Below are positions 12,346 through 19,742 of a DNA stretch of 35,498 bases, one piece after another. The DNA is from a virus, in the IMG/VR virus record IMGVR_UViG_3300037070_005820, positions 1 through 35,498 of that record; one strand, 5' to 3'. A program made the translations under genes and the position numbers. Numbering within the stretch: the stretch's first letter is position 1; the number at the start of each line of letters is the position of its first letter. The notes beneath the pieces were generated by a model. The model was not told the origin of the DNA. It worked only from the letters and a program-made list of their open reading frames with translations, and ran no database searches.

Positions 12346-14069
12346 GAGTGATCGACGGGATTAAGTTCCCGATCGAGCGCAACGGCTTCCTCATATACGA
12401 GGAGGACCTGATGATGTTCGCCATGCTCACGGACCCGGTCTACCTGCCGGAACTCACCTGGAAGGACCCCACCAATAGGCAGTACGGCGGCTGCTACCGG
12501 GTGCGCGACTACCAGTATCAGATCAACCGCTGCGAGGAGACCAACGCGATCTTCGCCTGTGCCCGATCGATCGGCAAGACGGAGTCTGAGAAGGTTCACT
12601 CCCAGAAGCACGCGATCGAGTCCGAGGGCGAAAACATGCTGATCACGGCGCCCGAGCTCATCCACCTGTTGCCGTTGACCGACGCGATTGAGAACAACCT
12701 GTCGGCGACACGTCTCACGCGTGAACTTCTCGACGATCGCCAGAGCGGCAAGACCGGGTTCACCCACAGGCCCTTCGGCGCCGACTTCAAGGATGGGACG
12801 AAGATCGTCGGCCGGATCCCGAAGATCACCGGCACCGGCGTCAAGGGCCAGCACCAGCCGTTTCTGATCGTCGAGGAGGGGCAGGACTACCCCGACAAGG
12901 GTTGGACCGAGGTCGAGGAGACCGTCAACCACGACGCGATCGACCAGGACGGCAGACCGCGCTACCGCTTCTGGATCTTCGGCGTGCACTCGGGCAACCG
13001 GAACTCTGGCTTCGCTGAACGTGCGCGCAGTAAGGAGTGGGCGCTGATCAAGGTGACACGCCTGATGCGGCCCGACTGGGGCAAGGAGGCCAAGGAGCGT
13101 GCCAGAGCCGCCTACGGCGGGACGAGCTCACCGGACTATCGGCGCAACATCCTCGGCGAGCCCGGCGATGCCGCCAGCGCCTACTTCGTGACGGCGCGGC
13201 TGATGGCCTGCGTCGACCAGCAGGTTGAACGCGGCGAGGTCAAGGGATCCGACTACAACAACCGCGAGTACGTTCACCAGCTGTTCCGCGCCGAGGAACT
13301 CGACACCGCCGACATCAAGATCGCGGACGCGCTCGACCTGCCGTCTGGCTACTCCTCCGTCTACGGCGGCATGGACGTGGGTCTCAACCGATCCCCTTCG
13401 GTGATCTCACTGTTCACTGAAGCAATGGTCGGCAAGGAACTTCGTCTCAAGCTGTTCCGGCGCTACACGCTGGAGCGCTTCCGGTCGAAGCAGCTGCGCC
13501 AAGCGCTCTACGCGATCGGCTGGCACTTCGGCGGGAGCCTGATGGGGCTCGGCATCGACTCCACCGGCCTGGGTCTCCCGTTGATGCAGGAACTCGAAGA
13601 CGACGAGTTCGTGCCGCCCAACATGATGGCGGTCACTCGCGGCTACTTCTTCAACAGCAAGGTCCCGGTGAACGTCGCCGAGGAACACGTCTTCAAGGAC
13701 CAGTTGACAGGCGTCGTCAAGGATCAGTACGGCAACGCGGTCAAGGAAGAGACGTTGCCGGACGGCAGCAAGCGCTTCGTCACCTACGCACCGTTCATCA
13801 TCGCCTCGACGCGTTACCTGGCCGAGTGGGTCGACTCCGGCAAGATGCTGTTGCCGTTCGACACCGAGATCACCACAGATATGATGGGCGAGACCAAGCA
13901 GCGCGTCGAAGGATTGCGTCAGGCGGCCGAGCGAGGGGTCACTCGCAAGCCCGATATGTTCCACATCCTCGACAGCTTCCGCGCGATGGCGATGGCCTAT
14001 CACGCCGCCGACATCGAGGAGCAACTGGCGATCCCCGAGGGTGAACCCGTCTTCGACTACGTCATATGA
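12306..14069 (+). CDS. terL: Large terminase subunit, ATPase and nuclease (587 aa)
   Basis: This is the motor that pumps DNA into the procapsid and cuts it. The Walker A-like loop is ARSIGKT at residues 86-92, with Arg and no leading Gly, as in many phage terminases. Walker B is FLIVEE at 186-191, with E190/E191 as the catalytic carboxylate. The RNase H-like nuclease half has the first acidic residue D357 (YGGMDVGL), a second D418 (LGIDSTG), and a C-terminal D550/D556 pair (PDMFHILDSF). Length is typical. GTG 12306 is the longest start; GTG 12315 is also possible. It overlaps the next gene by ATGA. Confidence 0.93.
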   Translation: MPDVSDRETARELGVIDGIKFPIERNGFLIYEEDLMMFAMLTDPVYLPELTWKDPTNRQYGGCYRVRDYQYQINRCEETNAIFACARSIGKTESEKVHSQKHAIESEGENMLITAPELIHLLPLTDAIENNLSATRLTRELLDDRQSGKTGFTHRPFGADFKDGTKIVGRIPKITGTGVKGQHQPFLIVEEGQDYPDKGWTEVEETVNHDAIDQDGRPRYRFWIFGVHSGNRNSGFAERARSKEWALIKVTRLMRPDWGKEAKERARAAYGGTSSPDYRRNILGEPGDAASAYFVTARLMACVDQQVERGEVKGSDYNNREYVHQLFRAEELDTADIKIADALDLPSGYSSVYGGMDVGLNRSPSVISLFTEAMVGKELRLKLFRRYTLERFRSKQLRQALYAIGWHFGGSLMGLGIDSTGLGLPLMQELEDDEFVPPNMMAVTRGYFFNSKVPVNVAEEHVFKDQLTGVVKDQYGNAVKEETLPDGSKRFVTYAPFIIASTRYLAEWVDSGKMLLPFDTEITTDMMGETKQRVEGLRQAAERGVTRKPDMFHILDSFRAMAMAYHAADIEEQLAIPEGEPVFDYVI

Positions 14070-14491
14070 GTGTTCTGCCGCCGTCCCTCCACGACGAAGA
14101 GACGTTCGAGCCAGAGGCGCTTGAAGAGGACTCCGTGCTGGTGCGGTCGGTCAAGTTGCGCTTCCCGCGTTTGCGTGACAAGTCCCAGCGAGAGAAGATT
14201 GAGGCCCTGGAGGATCACATCGCGGAGACAGCGATCATGCGTGGCGAGCTCGCGGAACTGCGCCTCCATGCCAACCTTGACCTCAAGGATGCTCAGCTGT
14301 CCTGGGAGGAATTGCAGGTGGCCACATCGGGTAAGAGCCAGGCGGAAGCCAAGCGTCGTGCTCGCCCAGACCTCCACAAGACGATCAAGGAAGCGCGGTG
14401 GCTTGTAGACCGCTGCACCGAGGAGATCGAGCGCATGGACGCCGACTACACAAGTGCAAGCCGCGAGTACACCGTCGTGACGGGTTCGTAG
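14066..14491 (+). CDS. Helical coiled-coil protein after terminase (141 aa)
   Basis: ATG 14066 overlaps the terminase stop (ATGA). The sequence is almost entirely charged helix. After an acidic first 25 residues come a basic patch (KLRFPRLRDKSQREK), then a long coiled coil (IEALEDHIAETAIMRGELAE) and a second helix pair (ARWLVDRCTEEIERMD). A protein of this size and shape often sits between TerL and portal in actinobacteriophage-like genomes with no assigned role. It might help terminase or portal assembly. Confidence 0.65.
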   Translation: MSVLPPSLHDEETFEPEALEEDSVLVRSVKLRFPRLRDKSQREKIEALEDHIAETAIMRGELAELRLHANLDLKDAQLSWEELQVATSGKSQAEAKRRARPDLHKTIKEARWLVDRCTEEIERMDADYTSASREYTVVTGS

Positions 14492-14509
14492 TTCAACGAA
14501 GGAGGAAGC

Positions 14510-14881
14510 ATGGACGACCAGGGCAATAGCAACCCCAGCGAGCCGCAGGTGACTTACGGCGAGACGCCCGGCTACCCGATCAACGCAAGGACCGGCGAGC
14601 CACTCGACCTGACCCCTGAGCAGCGTGACGAGGCCGCCAAGAACAAGATCGAGCAGCACGGGTCGCCGAACGATTCGTCGGATTCGGAGGATTCTCCAGA
14701 TCTCGCAGACGCGGAGAATCCGACCGACCGGCTCGTCACCGAGGGCGCAGTGCCCGGTTCGTCGGTGGCGAACCCCGGTGGCCTGCCGCCCGAGGTCACA
14801 CGCACTTCCGTCGACCCGTCTTCGGGCCGGGTTCTCGTGGACGGTGCGGGAAATCCGATGGGTGTGAGCCCACGGGATTAG
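14510..14881 (+). CDS. Acidic, probably disordered protein (123 aa)
   Basis: ATG 14510 is preceded by AAGGAGGAAG, a near-perfect ribosome-binding site. Residues 15-45 hold the motif YGETPGYPINARTGEPLDLT, which looks like a short folded or binding segment. Residues 55-80 are Ser/Asp/Glu-rich and low-complexity (SSDSEDSPDLADAE). The rest is Gly/Pro/Val-rich. It is likely an abundant, partly disordered virion or assembly protein. No homologue is recognised. Confidence 0.6.
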   Translation: MDDQGNSNPSEPQVTYGETPGYPINARTGEPLDLTPEQRDEAAKNKIEQHGSPNDSSDSEDSPDLADAENPTDRLVTEGAVPGSSVANPGGLPPEVTRTSVDPSSGRVLVDGAGNPMGVSPRD

Positions 14882-14892
14882 CCACGGGCGTG

Positions 14893-14898
14893 TAGGCT
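14893..14898 (+). promoter_or_regulatory. TAGGCT -10-like hexamer before a small gene
   Basis: TAGGCT fits TAnnnT and ends 5 bases before a GTG at 14904, the same layout as the CGTAnATTAGG sites, but the sequence does not match that element. GTG 14904 is in frame with the 14937 gene and could be a leaderless start adding 11 residues. Confidence 0.3.
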
Positions 14899-14936
14899 GC
14901 GCCGTGTGGATGTTCAACAACGAAAGGCAGGACTCA

Positions 14937-15104
14937 ATGGAGAGTGCTGAGACGCCGGAGACTCCGGCCGCGCCGGACCCGCAGGACCAGCCGTCCGATC
15001 CCGGACCCGCGCCCGAGGGCGAGCCGACACCCGACGCGGCGCCGGAGTCCCCTCCCGCCGAGCCCGAGGCGCCCGCCGAGCCGCAGGGCGACGACGCGGC
15101 GTAG
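14937..15104 (+). CDS. Pro/Glu/Ala-rich acidic peptide (55 aa)
   Basis: ATG 14937 follows AAAGGCAGG at a usable distance; an in-frame GTG at 14904 is the alternative. The whole peptide is built of Pro, Glu, Ala and Asp (PAAPDPQDQPSDPGPAPEGE), with no hydrophobic core, so it must be extended or disordered. Similar Pro/Glu stretches occur at the C-termini of the portal (residues about 672-716) and of the 23472-23960 protein. A strong terminator follows 16 bases after the stop. Confidence 0.55.
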   Translation: MESAETPETPAAPDPQDQPSDPGPAPEGEPTPDAAPESPPAEPEAPAEPQGDDAA

Positions 15105-15120
15105 TACCTTTCCCACGTGC

Positions 15121-15164
15121 GGGAAGAGAAAGGCCCCGGTTTTTGCCGGGGCCTTTCTCTTCCC
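15121..15164. terminator. Perfect 19-bp hairpin, bidirectional terminator
   Basis: GGGAAGAGAAAGGCCCCGG (15121-15139) pairs without mismatch with 15146-15164 across a six-base TTTTTG loop. The outer arm gives TTTCTCTT after the GC core on the plus strand and the same on the minus strand. It lies between two converging genes (plus-strand gene ending 15104 and SSB ending 15181), exactly where a shared terminator is expected. Confidence 0.85.
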
Positions 15165-15180
15165 TGAACACCGCTCGTGC

Positions 15181-15588
15181 TTAGAAGGGTATGTCGTCAT
15201 CGGACGGAACAACGCCATGAGGCGTCTGTGCGACGACGGCCTGGCTATCGCCGCTGGACGAGTCGGGCAGGAACTGCACGTCGTTGGCGATGATCGCCAC
15301 GCCTTGACGCTTGTTGCCCTCCTTGTCGGTCCACTCGCTCCAGTCGAGGCGGCCGGTGATGGCCACCGGCGAGCCCTTCTGCATGTGCTCGGCCGTTGCC
15401 TCACCCTGCCTACCGAACACCGCCACGTCGAAGTAGTTGACCTTGTCCTCCCACTCCCCCGCCCTCTTGACGCGGCCGTTAACGGCGATCCGCAGCGAGC
15501 ACACGTGCCCGCCCCCGTTGGTATCCCTCAGCGATGGATCACGCGTAAGGTTCCCGGTGATCGTCACAGCGTTGATGTTCTGCGACAT
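15181..15588 (-). CDS. ssb: Single-stranded DNA-binding protein (135 aa)
   Basis: The protein coats single-stranded DNA during replication and recombination and recruits partners through its tail. Residues 1-108 form the OB fold: NAVTITGNLTRDPSLR, then SLRIAVNGR, then VNYFDVAVFGRQGEATAEHM, then SPVAITGRLDWSEWTDKEG, typical of bacterial-type SSB. The C-terminus ends in the acidic PSDDDIPF tail that binds SSB-interacting proteins. The linker is short, as in phage SSBs. It is the only clear minus-strand gene in the window. AAGGGG lies before its ATG, and a TAAGAT -10-like hexamer lies on the minus strand at 15624-15619. It sits, unusually, between packaging and portal genes. Confidence 0.95.
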   Translation of the reverse strand: MSQNINAVTITGNLTRDPSLRDTNGGGHVCSLRIAVNGRVKRAGEWEDKVNYFDVAVFGRQGEATAEHMQKGSPVAITGRLDWSEWTDKEGNKRQGVAIIANDVQFLPDSSSGDSQAVVAQTPHGVVPSDDDIPF

Positions 15589-15618
15589 AAGACCCCTTCC
15601 GTTGGTAGCCAGGCTCGG

Positions 15619-15624
15619 ATCTTA
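15619..15624 (-). promoter_or_regulatory. Possible -10 hexamer for ssb
   Basis: Read on the minus strand this is TAAGAT, about 31 bases before the ssb ATG, leaving room for a short leader with the AAGGGG ribosome-binding site. No -35 hexamer is evident. It shares the 93-base divergent gap with the portal promoter element. Confidence 0.35.
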
Positions 15625-15666
15625 CGCAGCTAAGCGGCAGGATTCGGCGCTCTAGCCGCGCGAGCC

Positions 15667-15677
15667 CGTAAATTAGG
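15667..15677 (+). promoter_or_regulatory. CGTAAATTAGG promoter element (copy 2), portal gene
   Basis: The TAAATT hexamer (15669-15674) ends 7 bases before the portal GTG at 15682. That places a normal transcription start on or next to the start codon. No AGGAGG-type ribosome-binding site lies before the GTG, which supports a leaderless transcript. Confidence 0.75.
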
Positions 15678-15681
15678 CGCC

Positions 15682-17832
15682 GTGGCGTTCGTCGAGCGAG
15701 AGGAAACCGGCCTGCTGGTGCCGGACAGCATGGCCTTCTACTCGCCGAACGAGCCGAGCGTCCTGATCGACAACCGCACGGATCTACCGGACAGCGAGGT
15801 CCAGTACGCGATCGCGGACTACTTCACCGAGAACGTCGCGTGGAGCCAGGACGTGAACTTCCAGACCTACGGGCAGCAGGGCTCGCTGTTGGCCCGGACG
15901 AAGTTCACGATGCCGACCAACGTCTTCGAGGAGATCAAGCTGGCGCGACAGGTCGCCGACGAGGACGACGACATCCGGGCGGTCATCGGCGCGATGGTGT
16001 CGCTGGCGTTCCGCGAGGGCTACGACAACCAGCACGAGTCCGAAGACGTGCGCCAGACCTTCAACCGGGCCGGTGCCTGGGCCGGTCTCGAACAGGTTTT
16101 CAAGCGCATCTACCGTGAGTATCTGATCGCCGGGCAGGTGACCCTGGTGAGCCTCTTCGTGCGCAAGACCTTCGACTTCACCCACTCGGAGGTCTCGCGC
16201 ACGGTGCACCGCAGCATCGCCGCGCCGCGCTACGGGATCCTGCCTGCCGAGAACATTCGCGTGATTGGCGACGATATGTTCGACAACGCGCCGCTGGCCT
16301 ACAACCCGACCCAGGAGAAGATGCGGGTCTGGCTGGAGACCTTCTTCGCCGAGCGAACGTCGGTGGCTACCAAGCGCCAGATGGCGAGGGAGAGGCCGAT
16401 CTGGGCCGCGCTCTTCATTGGCGAGACCTACGTCGAGAACGACGTGGACTTGTTCGGCACCGGCATGAAGGTCTACGTGCTGAACCCGCGCATGGTGAAG
16501 CGCCTCAAGATGCCCTGCGACGGTCCGTACCCGCGCCCGCCGCTGACGGCCGACTTCGGACTACTCGAAGCGAAGCGCCTGTTGAACCTGATGGACTACT
16601 CACTGCTTCAGGGTGGCTCGAACTACATCGTCGTCGTCAAGAAAGGCACCGACCAGCTTCCCGCCAAGCCCGGCGAGGTTGAACACCTGCGCAACCAGGT
16701 GAAGATGATCACACGCTCGGGCGCGATGGTGGGCGACCACCGGCTCACCTTCGAGATTGTCACACCGGACCTGTCGGAGCTCTTGAACGCGGAGAAGCGC
16801 AAGCTGCTGGGGCGCAAGCTGGTCCGTGTGTTGATGCGCGTGCCCGAGGGCGAGGAGGCCCCGAAAACGGAGGGCGAGAAGGCGGCGGTCGAGATCGCCA
16901 CCGCCGTAATCACCAGCGATCGCGCAGACCTACGGAGCCTGGTGATGGCGGGTCCGTACGAGGAGACGATGACGCGCAACCGGGGCACCTTCGGGCGCTT
17001 CACCGACCCGCCCTCGATCTGGTTCCCGCGCATCGTGCTCCAGGGGCTCCAGGTGTTCACCGAACTGATGCTGAAGCTGCGCGACCGTGGCGACATCCCG
17101 CGCCGATACGGAGTCGAGTACGCGGGCTTCGACTACGACATCGCGGTGAACGATCGCAAGCGCGAGGTCGAGCGCGGCGACGACGAGATCATGATCCCCG
17201 GCGACGTACCCTTCGACTCGCCGAACAAGGGGCCGCAGGACAACAACCCCGGCCGCACGCCAGGTGGGACCGACCCGCAGCGACGGCGCCGGACGATCAC
17301 ACGCACGCGCGGGGAGACGGTCAAGGCACAGTGGGACGAGGACCTGCACGAAGTCGTGCGTGTCGGCGAGCTCACCGCGTCCATCCTTGAGCACTTCCCC
17401 GACTACACGATCGGGCGCATGACGGCCGCCGAGCGACGCGCGATCGAGGCCGAAGAGACCTTCCAGGAGGGGCCGGTGATCGTGGTCCCGGTGAACGCGG
17501 GGCACGAGACCGAGGACCACCGGATTGTCCGCCTTGATGACCGTCTTTCGATGCTGATCGGCCGTACCAAGACGACTGCGCTGGTGGCCAAGGCGCTTCT
17601 TTTCCGCGACGAGGACTACTCCGTGGTCGACGCCGAGAACCATGTTGTGGCCTGGGGGTTCGAGATCGACCTCCAAGAGGAGAAGCTGCGCGAGAAGCCG
17701 GAGCCCGAGCCGGAACCCGAACCCGAGGCGGTCGAAGCGGCTCAGCCGGTCATCAACGTCCACGTCAACATCGACAAGGACGGCGAAATCAAGATCGTGA
17801 ACGAACCACCCGAGCCGAAGCCGGAGGAGTAG
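15682..17832 (+). CDS. Portal protein with long C-terminal extension (716 aa)
   Basis: The portal forms the dodecameric ring at one capsid vertex through which DNA passes and to which the neck is attached. The assignment rests on position after the terminase, before the protease and capsid genes, on length, and on a portal-like layout. There is an alpha/beta wing and crown region up to about residue 290, helical stem segments (LLEAKRLLNLMDYSLLQGGS, then ELLNAEKRKLLGRKLVRVLM) and a later PPSIWFPRIVLQGLQVFTEL stretch. After about residue 515 a linker (GTDPQRRRRTITRTRG) leads to a separate acidic domain and a Pro/Glu repeat tail (KPEPEPEPEPEA), then a strand-rich end. The extension is unusual. 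The GTG start follows the promoter element directly. Confidence 0.8.
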   Translation: MAFVEREETGLLVPDSMAFYSPNEPSVLIDNRTDLPDSEVQYAIADYFTENVAWSQDVNFQTYGQQGSLLARTKFTMPTNVFEEIKLARQVADEDDDIRAVIGAMVSLAFREGYDNQHESEDVRQTFNRAGAWAGLEQVFKRIYREYLIAGQVTLVSLFVRKTFDFTHSEVSRTVHRSIAAPRYGILPAENIRVIGDDMFDNAPLAYNPTQEKMRVWLETFFAERTSVATKRQMARERPIWAALFIGETYVENDVDLFGTGMKVYVLNPRMVKRLKMPCDGPYPRPPLTADFGLLEAKRLLNLMDYSLLQGGSNYIVVVKKGTDQLPAKPGEVEHLRNQVKMITRSGAMVGDHRLTFEIVTPDLSELLNAEKRKLLGRKLVRVLMRVPEGEEAPKTEGEKAAVEIATAVITSDRADLRSLVMAGPYEETMTRNRGTFGRFTDPPSIWFPRIVLQGLQVFTELMLKLRDRGDIPRRYGVEYAGFDYDIAVNDRKREVERGDDEIMIPGDVPFDSPNKGPQDNNPGRTPGGTDPQRRRRTITRTRGETVKAQWDEDLHEVVRVGELTASILEHFPDYTIGRMTAAERRAIEAEETFQEGPVIVVPVNAGHETEDHRIVRLDDRLSMLIGRTKTTALVAKALLFRDEDYSVVDAENHVVAWGFEIDLQEEKLREKPEPEPEPEPEAVEAAQPVINVHVNIDKDGEIKIVNEPPEPKPEE

Positions 17833-17837
17833 AACTC

Positions 17838-18353
17838 TTGAGCCTACGAGTACGTGACTTGCTACGTCGCCGCGCGGCACTCGACGAGACCGTTGCGTTG
17901 TCCACCGAGGCCGGGAGTGGTGAGTCGGGCGCGATCGTGTTTGAGGTAGAGGACCTTCTCGTCCCGGCCGGAACCGATTGGTCAACAGACGGCCACGTTC
18001 TCGGGACGGTGGACGTTGAGGCCGGGCAGTTCGTGATCGGCACGTTCTATCTTGAGTTGGAGGCATTGCCGCAGAGCGACGACGAGATCGGTCTGGCCGA
18101 GTGGCCGACCCCCGGCGAGGCCTACAACTCAAACGACTTCGGCGTATCCCTTTCAGCGGCGAACGATTCGCCGGTTGTCCGGCTGTGGAAAACGGGGAAC
18201 CTGGTTCCGGCCACGAATATGTTGCTCGGCGGCGCGGATGACCAAAGTTCGCCGGGCAGCGCGGGCAGTGTCACGGTTGGCCTTTACAGCGCTGGCCCAA
18301 CGTCTGAGGACATCACCGTCGTGCGCGCCCGCGCGAGTTTTCTTCTGCTCTAA
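17838..18353 (+). CDS. Paralogue A: beta-rich virion protein starting SLRVRDLLRRR (171 aa)
   Basis: TTG 17838 is chosen because it has GGAGGAG about 8 bases upstream and because the paralogue at 21412 begins with the same residues. The first 12 residues (SLRVRDLLRRR) are a basic helix. The rest is beta-rich, with VALSTEAGSGESGAIVFEVE, then LVPAGTDW, then DITVVRARASFLL at the end. Alignment by eye with the 21412 protein runs the full length: VALGSDAGGSGVLTIEATDI, LIPADSDF and DDIHVARAVSMLS correspond. It is likely a head or surface protein. It lies between portal and protease genes and is followed by a promoter element. Confidence 0.6.
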   Translation: MSLRVRDLLRRRAALDETVALSTEAGSGESGAIVFEVEDLLVPAGTDWSTDGHVLGTVDVEAGQFVIGTFYLELEALPQSDDEIGLAEWPTPGEAYNSNDFGVSLSAANDSPVVRLWKTGNLVPATNMLLGGADDQSSPGSAGSVTVGLYSAGPTSEDITVVRARASFLLL

Positions 18354-18361
18354 GACCCGCC

Positions 18362-18372
18362 CGTACATTAGG
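18362..18372 (+). promoter_or_regulatory. CGTACATTAGG promoter element (copy 3), protease-scaffold gene
   Basis: The TACATT hexamer ends 7 bases before the GTG at 18377, the identical spacing to the portal gene. It lies in a 23-base gap with no ribosome-binding site, so the start is again best explained as leaderless. Confidence 0.75.
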
Positions 18373-18376
18373 CCTC

Positions 18377-19711
18377 GTGAGCGGCCTTCAGGTTCACGAG
18401 CACGCCGACCGGCTCTTCCTGCTGGGACCTGTCCAGGTCATCAAGCCGACCGAGGAGGAGACCAAGGCCTTCGCCTTCGACACGGAGGTCACGGCCAGCG
18501 TCGAATTGCGCGGCTTCGCGGACGACCTCAAGAAGAAGGCGCCAAACGACCGGATCCTCTGGATGCGCGGCCAGTACGTCGAGGCCGACAACGCCAACAC
18601 CAACGGTGATCAGTGGACTGCGGGCGAGCTCGCGCTCAAGGCGCTCACGCCGAACTTCATGCCGGTCACGGTCATGCACGACTTCGCCGCCAACGTGGGA
18701 GTGATCGCTGACACGAAGCTGCTGACACCCGAGAAGGACAAGGTGCCGCGCGCGCGTATCGAGACCACACTCGCGATCTGGGCGCACCGCTTCCCCGAGG
18801 TTGCCGACGAGGCGCGCATCAACGCCGAGCAGGGCACGTTGATGCAGTCGATGGAGTGCCTGTCACCGCACTACGCGTGCTCGGTGTGCGGCATGAACTT
18901 CGTACGCATGCCGCACGGCTTCGAGCAACTGAATTGGTGTGCTCACCTGAAGGGCGAAGAAGGTGAGAAGGGCGCTCGTATATTAGGCGGCGTCACGTTC
19001 ACAGGGACCGGCCTGATCTTCGGGACACGGGGAGCCAGGGGTGCTTACAGCGAAGCGCACCTGGAGGTCGAGGACCTTGTGGCGTTCCACGAAGCTAGCC
19101 ACCAACACATCGGAGCCAGCACTTCCATGGGACAGATCCCGGTCGAGCAGTCGGACTACACCGCCCTTCAGGAGAAGGCCGCCAAGGTTGCGGGTCTCGA
19201 AGTCGAGGCCGCGAAGGTGCCCGACCTCGTGGCGCAGGTCACCGACCTGACCAAGAAGCTGGAGGACCAGGAAGCCGCCAAGGTCAAGGCCGAGGGCGAG
19301 CGCGACGAGCAGAAGAAGCGCGCCGACGAGGCCGAGGAGAAGGCGAACCAGACCACCCTGCGCGACGAGCGCCTGGGCAAGCTGGGCACGGCCTTCACGG
19401 CGAAGCTCGACAAGGCCGAGATCATCAAGACCAACCTTCAGAAGGACGCGGGCACCCTCGACGACACCGCGTGGGCAACACGCATCGAGGAGCTCGAAGC
19501 GGCCTTCGGCGTCAAGGCCGACGAGAAGAAGAAGGACGGCGACGAGAACGAGGAGGCCGACGAGCAGAAGGCGGGCCTCTTCAGCGAGGAGCAGGTCGCG
19601 TCCTCCGGTCTCGGTTCCGGCGAGGCGCCGAAGGACCAGGGCGTCACTCGTCGCTCGACGATCGGCGGCCTCGCACGCAGCTTCGGCAAGCAGCCGGTGA
19701 CCAACAAGTAG
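18377..19711 (+). CDS. Prohead protease with C-terminal scaffold domain (444 aa)
   Basis: The N-terminal 245 residues resemble phage capsid-maturation proteases: ILWMRGQYVEADNANTNGDQ, then MPVTVMHDFAANVGVIADT with the conserved His (H95) and GxI, then GTLMQSMECLSPHYACSVCG with the catalytic-type Ser region (SMEC) and a Cys cluster (CSVCG ... WCAHL). Residues 251-444 are a long acidic-basic coiled coil (KAKVAGLEVEAAKVPDLVAQ in outline, then EGERDEQKKRADEAEEKANQ), typical of scaffolding proteins, ending in a short basic domain (TRRSTIGGLARSFGKQP), as scaffolds use to bind capsid. The protease-scaffold fusion fits lambda C/Nu3-type organisation. GTG 18377 follows a promoter element directly. Confidence 0.75.
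   Translation: MSGLQVHEHADRLFLLGPVQVIKPTEEETKAFAFDTEVTASVELRGFADDLKKKAPNDRILWMRGQYVEADNANTNGDQWTAGELALKALTPNFMPVTVMHDFAANVGVIADTKLLTPEKDKVPRARIETTLAIWAHRFPEVADEARINAEQGTLMQSMECLSPHYACSVCGMNFVRMPHGFEQLNWCAHLKGEEGEKGARILGGVTFTGTGLIFGTRGARGAYSEAHLEVEDLVAFHEASHQHIGASTSMGQIPVEQSDYTALQEKAAKVAGLEVEAAKVPDLVAQVTDLTKKLEDQEAAKVKAEGERDEQKKRADEAEEKANQTTLRDERLGKLGTAFTAKLDKAEIIKTNLQKDAGTLDDTAWATRIEELEAAFGVKADEKKKDGDENEEADEQKAGLFSEEQVASSGLGSGEAPKDQGVTRRSTIGGLARSFGKQPVTNK
18977..18987 (+). promoter_or_regulatory. CGTATATTAGG element inside the protease-scaffold gene (copy 4)
   Basis: An exact match lies within coding sequence (encoding Arg-Ile-Leu-Gly). The flanking CGCTCG before it is identical to the copies at 23965 and 28834, giving a 14-base run in common. 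The next in-frame ATG is 19127, at the start of the coiled-coil scaffold half, so it may drive a separate scaffold mRNA. Confidence 0.5.
19127..19711 (+). CDS. Possible separate scaffold protein from internal start (194 aa)
   Basis: ATG 19127 is in frame with the 18377 gene (residue 251), and GGAG lies about 12 bases upstream. From here the sequence is purely scaffold-like: a coiled coil from about residue 12 to 90, a more flexible acidic stretch (KADEKKKDGDENEEADEQK) and a basic end. The junction between protease and coiled coil is exactly at this Met. The intragenic promoter element at 18977 lies about 140 bases before it. Lambda Nu3 is made in just this way from the C gene, but here it is inference. 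Confidence 0.45.
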   Translation: MGQIPVEQSDYTALQEKAAKVAGLEVEAAKVPDLVAQVTDLTKKLEDQEAAKVKAEGERDEQKKRADEAEEKANQTTLRDERLGKLGTAFTAKLDKAEIIKTNLQKDAGTLDDTAWATRIEELEAAFGVKADEKKKDGDENEEADEQKAGLFSEEQVASSGLGSGEAPKDQGVTRRSTIGGLARSFGKQPVTNK

Positions 19712-19742
19712 TCCCGAGCAACCAGAGGAGACAGAAGAACAC

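Noticed and set aside
14057-14920. A 287-codon minus-strand frame
   Set aside because: It runs opposite three plus-strand genes with good starts and overlaps. Composition is shadow-like (Leu/Arg/Val runs).
16930-18132. A 400-codon open frame on the minus strand
   Set aside because: It lies opposite the portal and 17838 genes, is Arg/Pro/Leu-rich and has no ribosome-binding site. It is the usual antisense shadow of a high-GC gene.
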